11,366 nt of DNA from an uncultured Lachnospiraceae bacterium (GCA_910585905.1 CAJUID010000055.1:1-11366), one strand, 5' to 3'; counted from the stretch's first letter, positions 1 through 7,702 are shown. Made by a program: numbers and translations. Notes: generated by a model not told the origin, from the sequence alone.

Positions 1-62
1 AGGTTTTATGCGACCTGCAAGTACTTTTTTTAATATTCAACTGTCAAACTCCCGTTGACCCT

Positions 63-121
63 CGCGGCAGTCGCCAAATGCGAGCAAGCTCGCGCTTGGC
101 TCGTTGCTCCGCGTGAATAAA
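63..121. repeat. GC-rich intergenic hairpin repeat, copy A
   Basis: A GC-rich block in otherwise AT-rich non-coding DNA. Bases 74-85 pair with 88-99 (12 positions, one mismatch and one G-T wobble) around a tiny loop. CGCGG at 63-67 can pair with CCGCG at 109-113 outside it. The hairpin is followed by CTCGTTGCT (100-108), CGCG (110-113) and GAATAAA (115-121). The same hairpin-plus-motif order recurs at 7663-7702. There is no T-run on either side, so it does not look like an intrinsic terminator. A smaller inverted repeat (GTCAA 43-47 with TTGAC 55-59) lies to its left. It could be a REP-like dispersed element or a structured RNA; the sequence alone does not decide. It has no recognised name. 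Confidence 0.55.
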
Positions 122-199
122 CGCTGTTGCCTGCTAAAAGTTCCTTTTCATGTTGAAGAAAACTACAAAGAAGTATATAATACAATTATCTATTTAATA

Positions 200-316
200 C
201 TATCTGCACCAATAATCAAAGGCATCATGAGCCTGCTCCTTTTTCACATAATCCATTGCTTTATATTTAGTGATATCTATTAACTGGTGACACAGGCAAT
301 ATATTCTCAAGCGCTT
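200..316 (-). pseudogene. Possible remnant of a protein-coding 3' end (38 codons)
   Basis: On the - strand, 38 codons are open between a TAA (317-319) and a TAG (200-202). The translation looks like real protein, mixing hydrophobic, charged and rare residues: it contains YCLCHQLIDITKYKAMDY and ends AHDAFDYWCR. There is no convincing start: the only early candidate is a TTG at 308-310 with no Shine-Dalgarno sequence, and the internal ATG would give only 18 residues. I cannot assign a family. The simplest reading is the decayed tail of a lost gene. A chance open frame is the alternative. Confidence 0.3.
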
Positions 317-362
317 TTAAATTTGTGCGTTACAATTATGATACATTTTTGTGCTATTTATA

Positions 363-390
363 TTGATGCATAGAAAGAATCCACTATACT
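363..390 (+). promoter_or_regulatory. Candidate sigma-A promoter of the two-component operon
   Basis: TTGATG (363-368) and TATACT (385-390) are separated by 16 bases and match the -35 and -10 consensus at 4 of 6 and 5 of 6 positions. Transcription would start near 397, leaving a leader of under 20 bases before the ATG at 415, with the purine-rich AAGGA (397-401) as a weak ribosome binding site. A second -10-like TATGAT at 337-342 has no good -35. No clear operator or direct repeat for autoregulation was seen. Confidence 0.4.
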
Positions 391-414
391 GAATATAAGG
401 AAAATAGAAAAGCT

Positions 415-1077
415 ATGAATAAAATTTTAATCGTTGAAGATGAGGAAGCGATTGCTAATTTAATAAAAATGAATCTTAAAAACGCAGGTTACTACTGCGA
501 TGTATCATATAACGGAAAAGATGGTGCAGACAAGATGCAGTCCGAACATTACGATTTATGCCTGCTTGATATTATGCTGCCTGAAATTAATGGTTATGAA
601 TTACTAGAATATGCAAAAAGTATTGAACTGCCCGTAATTTTTTTAACGGCAAAGGGAGAGACAGCCGATAAAGTGAAAGGGCTGCAAGCTGGAGCTGATG
701 ACTATATTACAAAGCCATTTGAGGTGTTGGAACTTTTAGCAAGAGTAGAAAATATACTCCGGCGGTTTGAAAAAACAGAGCGGTGCATTGATATCCTAGA
801 CCTCCATATTGATACTGTATCGCGGTCTGTTACAAAGAACGGAGTCCCGCTAAAACTCACATACAAAGAATTTGACCTTCTTCTTCTCTTTGTCCGCAAC
901 CCCAATGTCGCATTATACCGAGAAGTAATCTACGAACATGTTTGGGACAGCACATATATGGGAGACAGCAGGACGGTTGACCTACATGTGCAGCGCCTCC
1001 GCAAAAAAGCTGGCTTAGAAAACCAGATTGAGGCTGTTTACAAGGTCGGCTACCGCCTGACAACAGAGGAATCATAA
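415..1077 (+). CDS. OmpR/PhoB-family DNA-binding response regulator
   Basis: Cytoplasmic transcription factor of a two-component system, activated by phosphate transfer from the kinase encoded immediately downstream. The N-terminal receiver domain (about residues 1-115) has the full active site: acidic pair E8-D9, phospho-acceptor D52 in LLDIMLP, the switch threonine T78 (FLTAK) and K100 in the TKPF motif. The C-terminal winged-helix DNA-binding domain (about 125-218) shows the typical LTYKEFDLL, DSRTVDLHVQRLRKK and GYRL signatures of this family. The length of 220 residues is normal. The stop codon is one base before the kinase ATG, so the two genes are almost certainly co-transcribed. The targets cannot be read from the sequence, but the linked carboxypeptidase gene suggests cell-wall related regulation of the VanR type. 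That last point is inference. Confidence 0.95.
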   Translation: MNKILIVEDEEAIANLIKMNLKNAGYYCDVSYNGKDGADKMQSEHYDLCLLDIMLPEINGYELLEYAKSIELPVIFLTAKGETADKVKGLQAGADDYITKPFEVLELLARVENILRRFEKTERCIDILDLHIDTVSRSVTKNGVPLKLTYKEFDLLLLFVRNPNVALYREVIYEHVWDSTYMGDSRTVDLHVQRLRKKAGLENQIEAVYKVGYRLTTEES

Positions 1078-1078
1078 C

Positions 1079-2527
1079 ATGAAATTATTTTGGAAACAAT
1101 TTATTACCATGATGTGCTTTATTATTATGTCTTTTATGATCTTTGGCAATATCATGGTTCATACTGCTTTTCAGACTACAATGAACAGAGCAAAGGAACA
1201 GGGCATAGAGGAAATGAAAATCTTCCAATATGCCCTGGTTGCTTCGCTTGAAGGTCTGCCTAAAGAATACCAGGCAACAGATATTGCAGTAGCTGAAATT
1301 GCAAAATCCATCCAGCAAAGCCTAAACAATACACAAGACGGAATGATTATTTATAATAAGGACAATAAAATAATTTATCAAAGCAGCCAGTACAAGAGTA
1401 AATTAATCCTTACCTCTGAAAAAAAGCATTCCGGCGTCTGGCAGATACACAAACAAAAAAATCACTATTATCTGGAATCCTTATGTGAAGCCCAGAGCAA
1501 GGCTGGTAATTATAAACTGGAGATGCACCGCAATATAGATTATGTCTATCAGGACCGCCACCAGTTATATAATACGTACTTGCTCGCCCTTCCGTTTGTT
1601 TCAGCTGTCTTTATGGTTGTATTGCTAATATTTTCCAGCAACTTTACACGTCCAGTTAGAAAACTTTCCCATGCCACACGTGCATTTGCAAATGGCAATT
1701 ATAAGAGCCGTGTAAACGTAAAAGGCACCAATGAAATTGCAATCTTAAGCCAGGATTTTAATCAGATGGCGACACAGCTTGAAGAGAACATTGCACAACT
1801 TGAAGAAAATGCCCGCAGGCAGGAAGAATTTACAGGCGCTTTTTCGCATGAATTAAAAACTCCTCTGACATCTATAATTGGATATGCAGATATGCTGCGT
1901 TCTATGGAGTTGTCTGAGGAAGAAACCTTTATTTCTGCAGATTACATTTTCAATCAGGGAAAACGGCTGGAACGTCTTGCACTTAAATTAATGGAGCTTC
2001 TCTATATTGATAAGCAAGAAATTTCTTTTCAGAAAATCAATATTCAATCCTTTGTTCTTCAATTAAAAACGATGACAGAAAAGTTACTGCAGCCCAAAAA
2101 CATCCTTTTAGATATACAGATTGAAGATGGAAACCTTTTTGGCGAGCCAGACCTTCTGCTCTCCCTCTTTTCTAATCTGATAGACAATGCCAGAAAAGCG
2201 TGCGGAGAGCATGGTGAAATTATTTTAAAAGGAAATGATTCCGCCGCCGGATATCTTTTCTACTTAAAAGATAATGGCCGCGGAATGCCAATAGAAGAAA
2301 TCCATAAAATTACAGAGCCCTTTTATATGATTGATAAATCGCGCGCCAGAAAGGAAGGCGGCGCCGGAATCGGAATGTCACTGTGCCAGAAAATTATTAA
2401 ACTGCACCATGCTACATGGCAGATTAGCAGCCAACCAGAGGAAGGCACAGAAATTACGATTCAATTTCCAAATAAAACCAGCGATACAGCAGTAGAAAAG
2501 GAGGAGATAGAAATTGAAGAACAGTGA
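1079..2527 (+). CDS. Membrane sensor histidine kinase (HAMP, HisKA, HATPase_c)
   Basis: Partner kinase of the preceding regulator. Visible architecture: first membrane helix about residues 8-28; an extracytoplasmic sensor region of about 130 residues (31-163) that I cannot match to a named domain; second membrane helix about 165-187; a HAMP linker starting at TRPVRKLS (190-197) and running into a glutamate-rich coiled coil (232-250); a HisKA dimerisation domain with phospho-acceptor H257 in FSHELKTPL; and an ATPase domain with N-box NLIDNARK (366-373), G1 box DNGRGMP (398-404) and G2 box GGAGIGMSL (427-435). All catalytic boxes are intact. The ATG is preceded by AGAGGA at about 8 bases inside the end of the regulator gene. 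The last 14 bases overlap the next gene. The ligand is unknown. The neighbouring carboxypeptidase hints at an envelope or peptidoglycan signal, but this is inference. Confidence 0.95.
   Translation: MKLFWKQFITMMCFIIMSFMIFGNIMVHTAFQTTMNRAKEQGIEEMKIFQYALVASLEGLPKEYQATDIAVAEIAKSIQQSLNNTQDGMIIYNKDNKIIYQSSQYKSKLILTSEKKHSGVWQIHKQKNHYYLESLCEAQSKAGNYKLEMHRNIDYVYQDRHQLYNTYLLALPFVSAVFMVVLLIFSSNFTRPVRKLSHATRAFANGNYKSRVNVKGTNEIAILSQDFNQMATQLEENIAQLEENARRQEEFTGAFSHELKTPLTSIIGYADMLRSMELSEEETFISADYIFNQGKRLERLALKLMELLYIDKQEISFQKINIQSFVLQLKTMTEKLLQPKNILLDIQIEDGNLFGEPDLLLSLFSNLIDNARKACGEHGEIILKGNDSAAGYLFYLKDNGRGMPIEEIHKITEPFYMIDKSRARKEGGAGIGMSLCQKIIKLHHATWQISSQPEEGTEITIQFPNKTSDTAVEKEEIEIEEQ
2498..2506 (+). promoter_or_regulatory. 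Shine-Dalgarno deciding a TTG start inside the kinase gene
   Basis: AAGGAGGAG lies 7 bases before TTG 2514-2516. This is the strongest ribosome binding site in the operon and supports the TTG start, even though the reading frame then overlaps the last 14 bases of the kinase gene. The overlap favours translational coupling, which would keep kinase and membrane protein in proportion. Confidence 0.7.
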
Positions 2528-3383
2528 TAGTCGACAGAAACTCCGTCAAGTCATCTTTACGATTCTTGGTATCCTATTAGTCGCCGCCCTTTTCTGCCTT
2601 GCCATCGCTTTTCCAACCTACTACAGCATGTTGTATGATAAGAATACATTAAACAAACTAAATTATAAAGATATTGTAGTCAATACCTATGAAACTTCTT
2701 ATGAAACATTTCCTGATAAGCTCCGGTCCTTTGCCCGCGTATATGGAGAAGAAGGCAAAATACATGCTATCCGAATTGGCAAGCCAGAAATATGGATGGA
2801 CAAGCAGGAACTCACTGAAATTGCCAACCGGGAATTAGAGATTATGAAAAATAATGGTATGCTAACTTCAATATTGTCTGAAAACATTGCACTTAAGGCA
2901 AAAAAACTTTCTGTCTGTGAGCGGTACACAATTTATAAAACACAGAGTGAAGACGATCTGCAAGGCATTAGTTTCTGGAAATTGGTTTACAAAAAACCTA
3001 AAAAAACAATTACGCTTTATCTGGACGAAGAATTCCACAAGGTATACTATTTGGACATTATGTTTAAGCAAAAACTAGACCCCAAGGCATTATCCACCTA
3101 TGGTACTTCTTATAGCGATTCAAATAACCAAATAGAGACTATTTTCTATGACTGGTGGAATGGAATCTATCATTACTATGGTATTGACGCCTATGAGCTG
3201 CAAAGTTCAACAAATATTGTAGCCTCATGGACTATGATTCAAAATCTAGAAGGTTATATTGAATTTGATGGAGCACATTCCATTCGACTTTATGAGACCT
3301 GGTTCTATAGTGAAACGAAAACTGACCGCTTGCACAAACACTGGTGCATGGGCATGCCTATTGAAGGAATGATACAATTTTGA
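2514..3383 (+). CDS. Single-pass membrane protein of unknown function in a two-component operon
   Basis: Not recognised as a named family. The 289 residues start with a short positively charged segment (RQKLR) followed by one hydrophobic helix (about 13-34). A roughly 250-residue soluble part should then lie outside the membrane: an N-in anchor without a lipobox or a clear cleavage site. The exposed part is mixed alpha/beta in appearance and rich in aromatic residues, with notable stretches YDWWNGIYHYYG (212-223) and ETWFYSE (261-267). It has three cysteines, C28 in the anchor, C135 and C278. The start is TTG with an AAGGAGGAG site 7 bases upstream, overlapping the kinase gene by 14 bases, so it is translated with the kinase. 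Its position recalls the accessory membrane proteins YycH/YycI that modulate the WalK kinase, and its size is close to YycI, but I see no sequence signature that proves the relation. A sensor-accessory role is inference from position only. Confidence 0.85.
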   Translation: MKNSDSRQKLRQVIFTILGILLVAALFCLAIAFPTYYSMLYDKNTLNKLNYKDIVVNTYETSYETFPDKLRSFARVYGEEGKIHAIRIGKPEIWMDKQELTEIANRELEIMKNNGMLTSILSENIALKAKKLSVCERYTIYKTQSEDDLQGISFWKLVYKKPKKTITLYLDEEFHKVYYLDIMFKQKLDPKALSTYGTSYSDSNNQIETIFYDWWNGIYHYYGIDAYELQSSTNIVASWTMIQNLEGYIEFDGAHSIRLYETWFYSETKTDRLHKHWCMGMPIEGMIQF

Positions 3384-3459
3384 TACCTTATGGCAGAGAT
3401 TATGATGCAATACCGTGATACCCTTATCTTAGATGATATAAAAAAGGGGGAGACGGAAT

Positions 3460-4269
3460 ATGAGAAAAAAGATTGTTATAATAGTAATTGGAGTTGCATT
3501 GTTACTCGAAGGTATCTTTTTACCTTACATGCATTTATCAGAGGGAAAGACCAACACCGTAAAAAATAGCCAGAAAATACAACAACCTCCCATTGCCGCA
3601 GAAACAACTAGCTTTGCAAAAGAACTGACAAATGAAAATCAGAAAGAAAGACCAGAACATAATCCTATCTTAACATTAAGGGCAAAAAAGATTTATTCCA
3701 AGAATAAAAAGATTCTTGTTCTTGTAAATGCAGAACATGCCTTAAAGCAATCATATCAGGCAAACCTGCAGCCAATCTGCAATGGACGTCTAAATGCATC
3801 TGCTTGTTTATATGATGCCCTGGTACAGATGCTTGCAGACGCCACCGCAGAAGGAGGTTTTCAATATTGGATTGCCTCGGCTTGGCGCAGTCAGGAAAAA
3901 CAACAAAAACTAATTGATGAAGATGTTAGAAGCGCAATGCAAAGAGGACTATCCTATGAAGATGCACTGCTTGAGACTTACAAAGAAACCATGCCCGCTG
4001 GACACAGTGAACATGAAACCGGACTGGCACTGGATATCCTATGTTCTGGGAATATGAATATGGACAGGTCACAGGCTGAAGAACCGGGGAATATCTGGCT
4101 TCGCGAAAATTGCTGCCGATATGGCTTTATACTCCGTTATCCCGAAGAAAAGGAAGAAATTACCGGAGTGAATTATGAACCATGGCATCTTCGTTATGTA
4201 GGAAAAGAAGCCGCCAAATTCCTCAAAAAACACAACCTTACGTTGGAAGAATACTGGCAGCTCCTCTAA
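3460..4269 (+). CDS. Membrane-anchored D-alanyl-D-alanine carboxypeptidase, peptidase family M15 (VanY type)
   Basis: Zinc D,D-carboxypeptidase expected to remove the terminal D-Ala from peptidoglycan stem peptides outside the membrane. An N-terminal hydrophobic helix (about 4-23) acts as anchor or uncleaved signal. A low-complexity linker (30-70) is followed by the catalytic domain (about 85-265). The family signatures are complete: SAWRS with R143, the zinc motif SEHETGLALD giving ligands H185 and D192, and EPWHLRYVG giving catalytic base E240 and ligand H243. The length of 269 is normal for VanY/DacY proteins. An AAGGGGGAG site lies 7 bases before the ATG. It follows the membrane protein gene by 76 bp, a gap with only a weak promoter-like pair, and ends before a strong terminator, so it is probably the last gene of the operon. 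Linkage to a VanRS-like regulator pair does not mean glycopeptide resistance: no vanH, vanA-type ligase or vanX gene is present here. Confidence 0.92.
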   Translation: MRKKIVIIVIGVALLLEGIFLPYMHLSEGKTNTVKNSQKIQQPPIAAETTSFAKELTNENQKERPEHNPILTLRAKKIYSKNKKILVLVNAEHALKQSYQANLQPICNGRLNASACLYDALVQMLADATAEGGFQYWIASAWRSQEKQQKLIDEDVRSAMQRGLSYEDALLETYKETMPAGHSEHETGLALDILCSGNMNMDRSQAEEPGNIWLRENCCRYGFILRYPEEKEEITGVNYEPWHLRYVGKEAAKFLKKHNLTLEEYWQLL

Positions 4270-4320
4270 TTCTTATTATATACAGCTCATTGCTTGTTAT
4301 TTTTTCTATATATTACTTTA

Positions 4321-4352
4321 CAGGGGACACATTTTGTGTCCTTTGTTTTTTT
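4321..4352 (+). terminator. Intrinsic terminator of the + strand operon
   Basis: CAGGGGACACA (4321-4331) pairs with TGTGTCCTTTG (4335-4345) around a TTT loop, giving an 11-bp stem with two G-T pairs, directly followed by seven Ts (4346-4352) and more Ts after one A. On the opposite strand the two G-T pairs become A-C mismatches and no T-run follows, so it should act mainly on transcripts from the left. It sits in the 81-bp gap between two convergent genes, and its T-run overlaps the stop codon of the beta-galactosidase gene. No separate strong terminator was seen for that gene. Confidence 0.85.
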
Positions 4353-7300
4353 ATTTTTTCTTCGGAATCAGATACACTTGATAATGAAACTTCTCCTCAT
4401 TTAACCGATATTTTTCTAATAGCTCCGGCCCGCAGCTATTAGAGCCAATCCCACTCTGGCGATAATCAATGCAAAGTACAGTATATGGTGATTCTTCCAG
4501 TTCATAATTATGCGCTTTTTCAGCTAGTTCTTCCTGCGTATAGACCGACGCATTAAAAGCAAAAGTATCTGTACCTGCCGCAGTAAGGCAAAGCCTGCCG
4601 CCTGACAACTCCACAAAATCACAATCATGATGGCTCCCATTTTCTTGTGGATAAATATAATCTTCATGCATTGCTTTTACATCTGCTGTAAATAAACCAT
4701 GATATCCTGCCTTGTTTTTGTCAATATAGCTTTCTACTGGCCCGATACCGCAATACGTCACTCTTGACATAACCTTCGGCAAAAAGAGACGCAGCCCAAA
4801 TCTTGGCAAAAAAGGAAACTCCATGTTCTTCTTTCCATCCAATGATAATTCTACAGCCCCATTTGGATAGATAGTCCAGCAGGCCTTAATATCTAAAATA
4901 CGTTGTAACGCAATGGCTGAGACAGATAATACTGTTTCTATCCGAACTCTGTCATCTTCATTTTTTACTGTTGTCTGATAAGCTCTTGCAACCGCCCGGT
5001 CATATCCTGCCCGCATCCATTCATTTTTTACATTCCTATCATTATCTGTCGGTGCTCTCCAGATATTATATTCCATTGGGCAATTCAATAAAATCTCATT
5101 ATTGTACACCATCTGCGCAATCACTCCCTTTAGTTTATCATAAGTATAGGAAAATACGCCATTAGAAATAACTATGCTACAGTCATCCTCTTCTATGGTA
5201 AATCTGGCCTGCCAGCCCGCATTATAACCGTTCTGCACCATTTCGCCACCCTGTCCCTGCGGCCCATCCACAGCACCAGGAAACCCATGAAAGGTAAGTA
5301 GCTCTTTCACTCTCTGGTTTGCATTTTCTCCGGTTTTTATCCCGACTTCCTCAAATCCAAGCACAAAACCTGCGGGAAGGACTTCCGTTGCCGTCTTTAA
5401 AAGATATGTGACTTTTAGATAACACTTTCCCTTTGGCGGCACTTCAAAGACTACTGGCACCTCTTTTTCCTCATGTGGAAAAATATCTGGAATATCTTTT
5501 TCATCCACTTTTTTCCGCTCTGCTGCCACACCATCAACAAACACTTCATACTGTATATCCAGGTAATCCTTTAGGTTCACAAAATCCATATAATTCCTGA
5601 TAACAAGTTTCCCATTATCCTGGTCAAACTTTATGACACGGGCAGGACGGTGCACATTTTTAAACTCCAAAAGCCCATTATGCGGGGTGCGGTCTGGATA
5701 AACCAGCCCATCCATGCAGAAATTGCCATCATGCGGAAACTCCTTGTGATCCCCGCCATAAGCATACATTTCTTTCCCCTCAATACTCCTGCCCATATCA
5801 ATTGCGTGGTCGCACCATTCCCATACAAATCCGCCGCAGGCTCCATCATACTGATGGATTACCTCAAAATAATCTTCCAAATCTCCCGGCCCATTCCCCA
5901 TTGCATGACAATATTCGCACAATACAAAAGGTTTTGTCCCATCCTGTTCAAAATAATCATGTATTTCCGTAAGAGATGGATACATGCGGCTGTGGGTATC
6001 AAGATTACTGTAATCATATTTTCTTTTATCCGATATATAACGGGCACTCTCGTAATGGGTCAGACGGGTAGGATCAAACTCCTTCGTCCATTTTAATGCC
6101 TCTTCAAATGCACATCCAAAAGCACATTCATTCCCCATAGACCACATAATAACACAAGGACGATTTTTGTCCCGCTCCACAAGGCGTCTCGCTCTGTCAA
6201 CTGTAGCTTCCGTAAAATCAGGATTATCCGCAATGGTTTCATTCCAATGTTTTACCCGTTCTTCCCACGGCATCTCTGGAAAATAAATCTCCCCAGTCCC
6301 ATGACTTTCATTATCCGCCTCATCAATCACATAAAATCCCAGACGGTCAAAAATCTGGTAAAACCAAGGCGCATTCGGATAATGGCTTGTTCGGATAGCA
6401 TTCATATTATGCTCCTTCATCAATGTCAGATCCTTTATAATCTGCTGCCTGCCAATCACAAATCCCGTAACCGGATCGCTGTCATGACGGTTTGTCCCAT
6501 GAAATTTCACCTTTACACCGTTAATATATAACACACCGTCTTTTGTATGAATCTCACGGATTCCAACAGTATCCGTTATCACTTCATTTTCTGTCTCCAA
6601 AATTAATGTGTAGAGATACGGTGTCTCCGCACTCCACAAATTTGCGTCCGCAATATGCAGCAAAACATTCCCCTGAGAAACAAACTTCCCATCTAATTTC
6701 TCTTTTGCCTTGTTCTCACCTGCATCCCCTCCTACTGTCCCTTCCGCCACCTTTTTACCATTAGCATCCAAAAGAGTTACAGAAACTGGAACTGGCTGGT
6801 TCCTATACTGGAAGGAAATCTCTACATTACCCTCTTTGTAATCGTCTGATGGGATTGCTTTTACAAAATAATCAAATATGCCATTTTCCGGTCTGCGAAG
6901 CAGATAGACATCCCGAAAAATTCCACTCATCCGAAACTTGTCCTGGTCTTCCATATAACTTCCGTCACACCACTGCAATACCAGCACTGCCAGTGTATTT
7001 TCTCCCTCCCGCAGGCAGCTGGTAATATCAAATTCACTCGTGGAGTGAGATACCTGGCTGTAGCCGACAAACTTTCCATTCAGCCAGACATAAAAACAGG
7101 AATCTACCCCTTCAAAATTTAAATAAACATTGGGAGCCTTTTCGTCCTTGCGGTAAGTAAAGGTACGCACATACTCTCCACATGGATTATCATGCGGCAC
7201 ATACGGCGGGTCAAACGGAAATGGGTAACGGATATTGGTATACTGGTGGCGGCCATATCCATCATTCTGCCAGACACCTGGTACTGTAACAGTGTCAAAT

Positions 7301-7515
7301 GTCTCTGTACAAAACCCTTCCTCGTAAAAAGCCTCTTTTGCCTGATAAATACTGTCAAAATAGCGGAACTTCCATTCACCAGACAATAAAACAAAACGAT
7401 CGGACTTATCGCGCCCTGCGGTCTGGCGCCCCGATGATGGAATGTAATATGCCCGGTTCGGCATGGTATTCTTATGTAATACCGTTAAATCCTCATAATA
7501 TTTAGGAATAATCAT
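4351..7515 (-). CDS. lacZ: Beta-galactosidase, glycoside hydrolase family 2 (LacZ type)
   Basis: Hydrolyses terminal beta-D-galactosides such as lactose, probably in the cytoplasm since there is no signal peptide. The five-domain LacZ layout is visible: sugar-binding jelly roll (about 40-210, with QWCDGSYMEDQD at 181-192), Ig-like domain (about 215-322), TIM barrel (about 323-620), a second beta-sandwich (about 628-720) and the small-chain domain (about 782-1050, with WRAPTDND at 819-826, YPQENGSH and SGIGSNSCGP). The acid/base is E463 in WSMGNE and the nucleophile is E534 in LCEYCHAMGNGPG. Other hallmarks are HGTNRHD (339-345), RTSHYP (375-380) and VWEWCDH. At 1054 residues it is slightly longer than the 1024-residue E. 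coli enzyme; part of the excess is a charged stretch at about 255-280. The ATG has AAAGGAGA 6 bases upstream. It stands alone, with no permease, galactokinase or regulator adjacent. The motifs make the family certain; lactose as the natural substrate is inferred. Confidence 0.96.
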   Translation of the reverse strand: MIIPKYYEDLTVLHKNTMPNRAYYIPSSGRQTAGRDKSDRFVLLSGEWKFRYFDSIYQAKEAFYEEGFCTETFDTVTVPGVWQNDGYGRHQYTNIRYPFPFDPPYVPHDNPCGEYVRTFTYRKDEKAPNVYLNFEGVDSCFYVWLNGKFVGYSQVSHSTSEFDITSCLREGENTLAVLVLQWCDGSYMEDQDKFRMSGIFRDVYLLRRPENGIFDYFVKAIPSDDYKEGNVEISFQYRNQPVPVSVTLLDANGKKVAEGTVGGDAGENKAKEKLDGKFVSQGNVLLHIADANLWSAETPYLYTLILETENEVITDTVGIREIHTKDGVLYINGVKVKFHGTNRHDSDPVTGFVIGRQQIIKDLTLMKEHNMNAIRTSHYPNAPWFYQIFDRLGFYVIDEADNESHGTGEIYFPEMPWEERVKHWNETIADNPDFTEATVDRARRLVERDKNRPCVIMWSMGNECAFGCAFEEALKWTKEFDPTRLTHYESARYISDKRKYDYSNLDTHSRMYPSLTEIHDYFEQDGTKPFVLCEYCHAMGNGPGDLEDYFEVIHQYDGACGGFVWEWCDHAIDMGRSIEGKEMYAYGGDHKEFPHDGNFCMDGLVYPDRTPHNGLLEFKNVHRPARVIKFDQDNGKLVIRNYMDFVNLKDYLDIQYEVFVDGVAAERKKVDEKDIPDIFPHEEKEVPVVFEVPPKGKCYLKVTYLLKTATEVLPAGFVLGFEEVGIKTGENANQRVKELLTFHGFPGAVDGPQGQGGEMVQNGYNAGWQARFTIEEDDCSIVISNGVFSYTYDKLKGVIAQMVYNNEILLNCPMEYNIWRAPTDNDRNVKNEWMRAGYDRAVARAYQTTVKNEDDRVRIETVLSVSAIALQRILDIKACWTIYPNGAVELSLDGKKNMEFPFLPRFGLRLFLPKVMSRVTYCGIGPVESYIDKNKAGYHGLFTADVKAMHEDYIYPQENGSHHDCDFVELSGGRLCLTAAGTDTFAFNASVYTQEELAEKAHNYELEESPYTVLCIDYRQSGIGSNSCGPELLEKYRLNEEKFHYQVYLIPKKK

Positions 7516-7531
7516 AGTTCGTCTCCTTTAC

Positions 7532-7560
7532 TGGATAAAATTTACTTATCCATTATTATA
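7532..7560 (-). promoter_or_regulatory. Candidate promoter -10 and palindromic operator of lacZ
   Basis: Reading the - strand, a perfect TATAAT lies at 7555-7560 (ATTATA on +). No good -35 exists at 16-18 bases, so the promoter may be weak or activator-dependent. Immediately downstream is TGGATAA (7532-7538), 7 bases, TTATCCA (7546-7552): a perfect 7-bp inverted repeat covering the expected transcription start and ending 2 bases before the Shine-Dalgarno sequence. A repressor bound there would block transcription. A stem-loop in the leader RNA is the other possibility. The regulator is not in the window. Confidence 0.45.
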
Positions 7561-7640
7561 ACAAAATTTCCCTAAAATAATCACTATTTCGTTTTATTAC
7601 CCGAACTTTTATACCATCTCCGGTTCATCACCACACAAGT

Positions 7641-7702
7641 GCAAAGGAACTTTCAGTTCCTTGCAAGCATTGCGTTTGCCTCGTTGCTTTCGCGAGAATA
7701 AA
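7641..7702. repeat. GC-rich intergenic hairpin repeat, copy B
   Basis: Second, diverged copy of the element at 63-121, in the same orientation. GCAAGC (7663-7668) pairs with GTTTGC (7674-7679, one G-T), followed by CTCGTTGCT (7680-7688), CGCG (7691-7694) and GAATAAA (7696-7702), identical motifs in identical order with only one extra base between the first two. A further hairpin precedes it: AGGAACT (7645-7651) with AGTTCCT (7655-7661), extended by GCA/TGC across a bulge. The rest of the 339-bp gap between the two flanking genes holds the lacZ promoter region, a small inverted repeat at 7769-7786 and the terminator at 7793-7842. Confidence 0.55.

Noticed and set aside
63..121. Repeat copy A as an intrinsic terminator
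   Set aside because: The hairpin is GC-rich but is not followed by a T-run on either strand.
3380..3406. Promoter-like TTGATA and TATGAT between the membrane protein and carboxypeptidase genes
   Set aside because: The spacing is only 15 bases, too short for a good sigma-A promoter. An internal promoter remains possible but is not supported strongly enough to list.
415..4269. A vancomycin-resistance operon
   Set aside because: Only regulator-like and VanY-type genes are present. No D-Ala-D-Lac or D-Ser ligase, dehydrogenase, racemase or VanX-type dipeptidase is in the window, and M15 carboxypeptidases next to two-component systems also occur outside resistance operons.
4182..4442. An 86-codon + strand frame starting inside the carboxypeptidase gene
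   Set aside because: It overlaps the conserved EPWH-containing end of the M15 gene, runs through the terminator hairpin, and has no ribosome binding site.
4971..7505. Several open frames of 60-150 codons on the + strand and in other - frames inside the beta-galactosidase gene
   Set aside because: They overlap a complete, motif-rich GH2 gene, lack ribosome binding sites, and their translations have the composition of antisense or out-of-frame reading.
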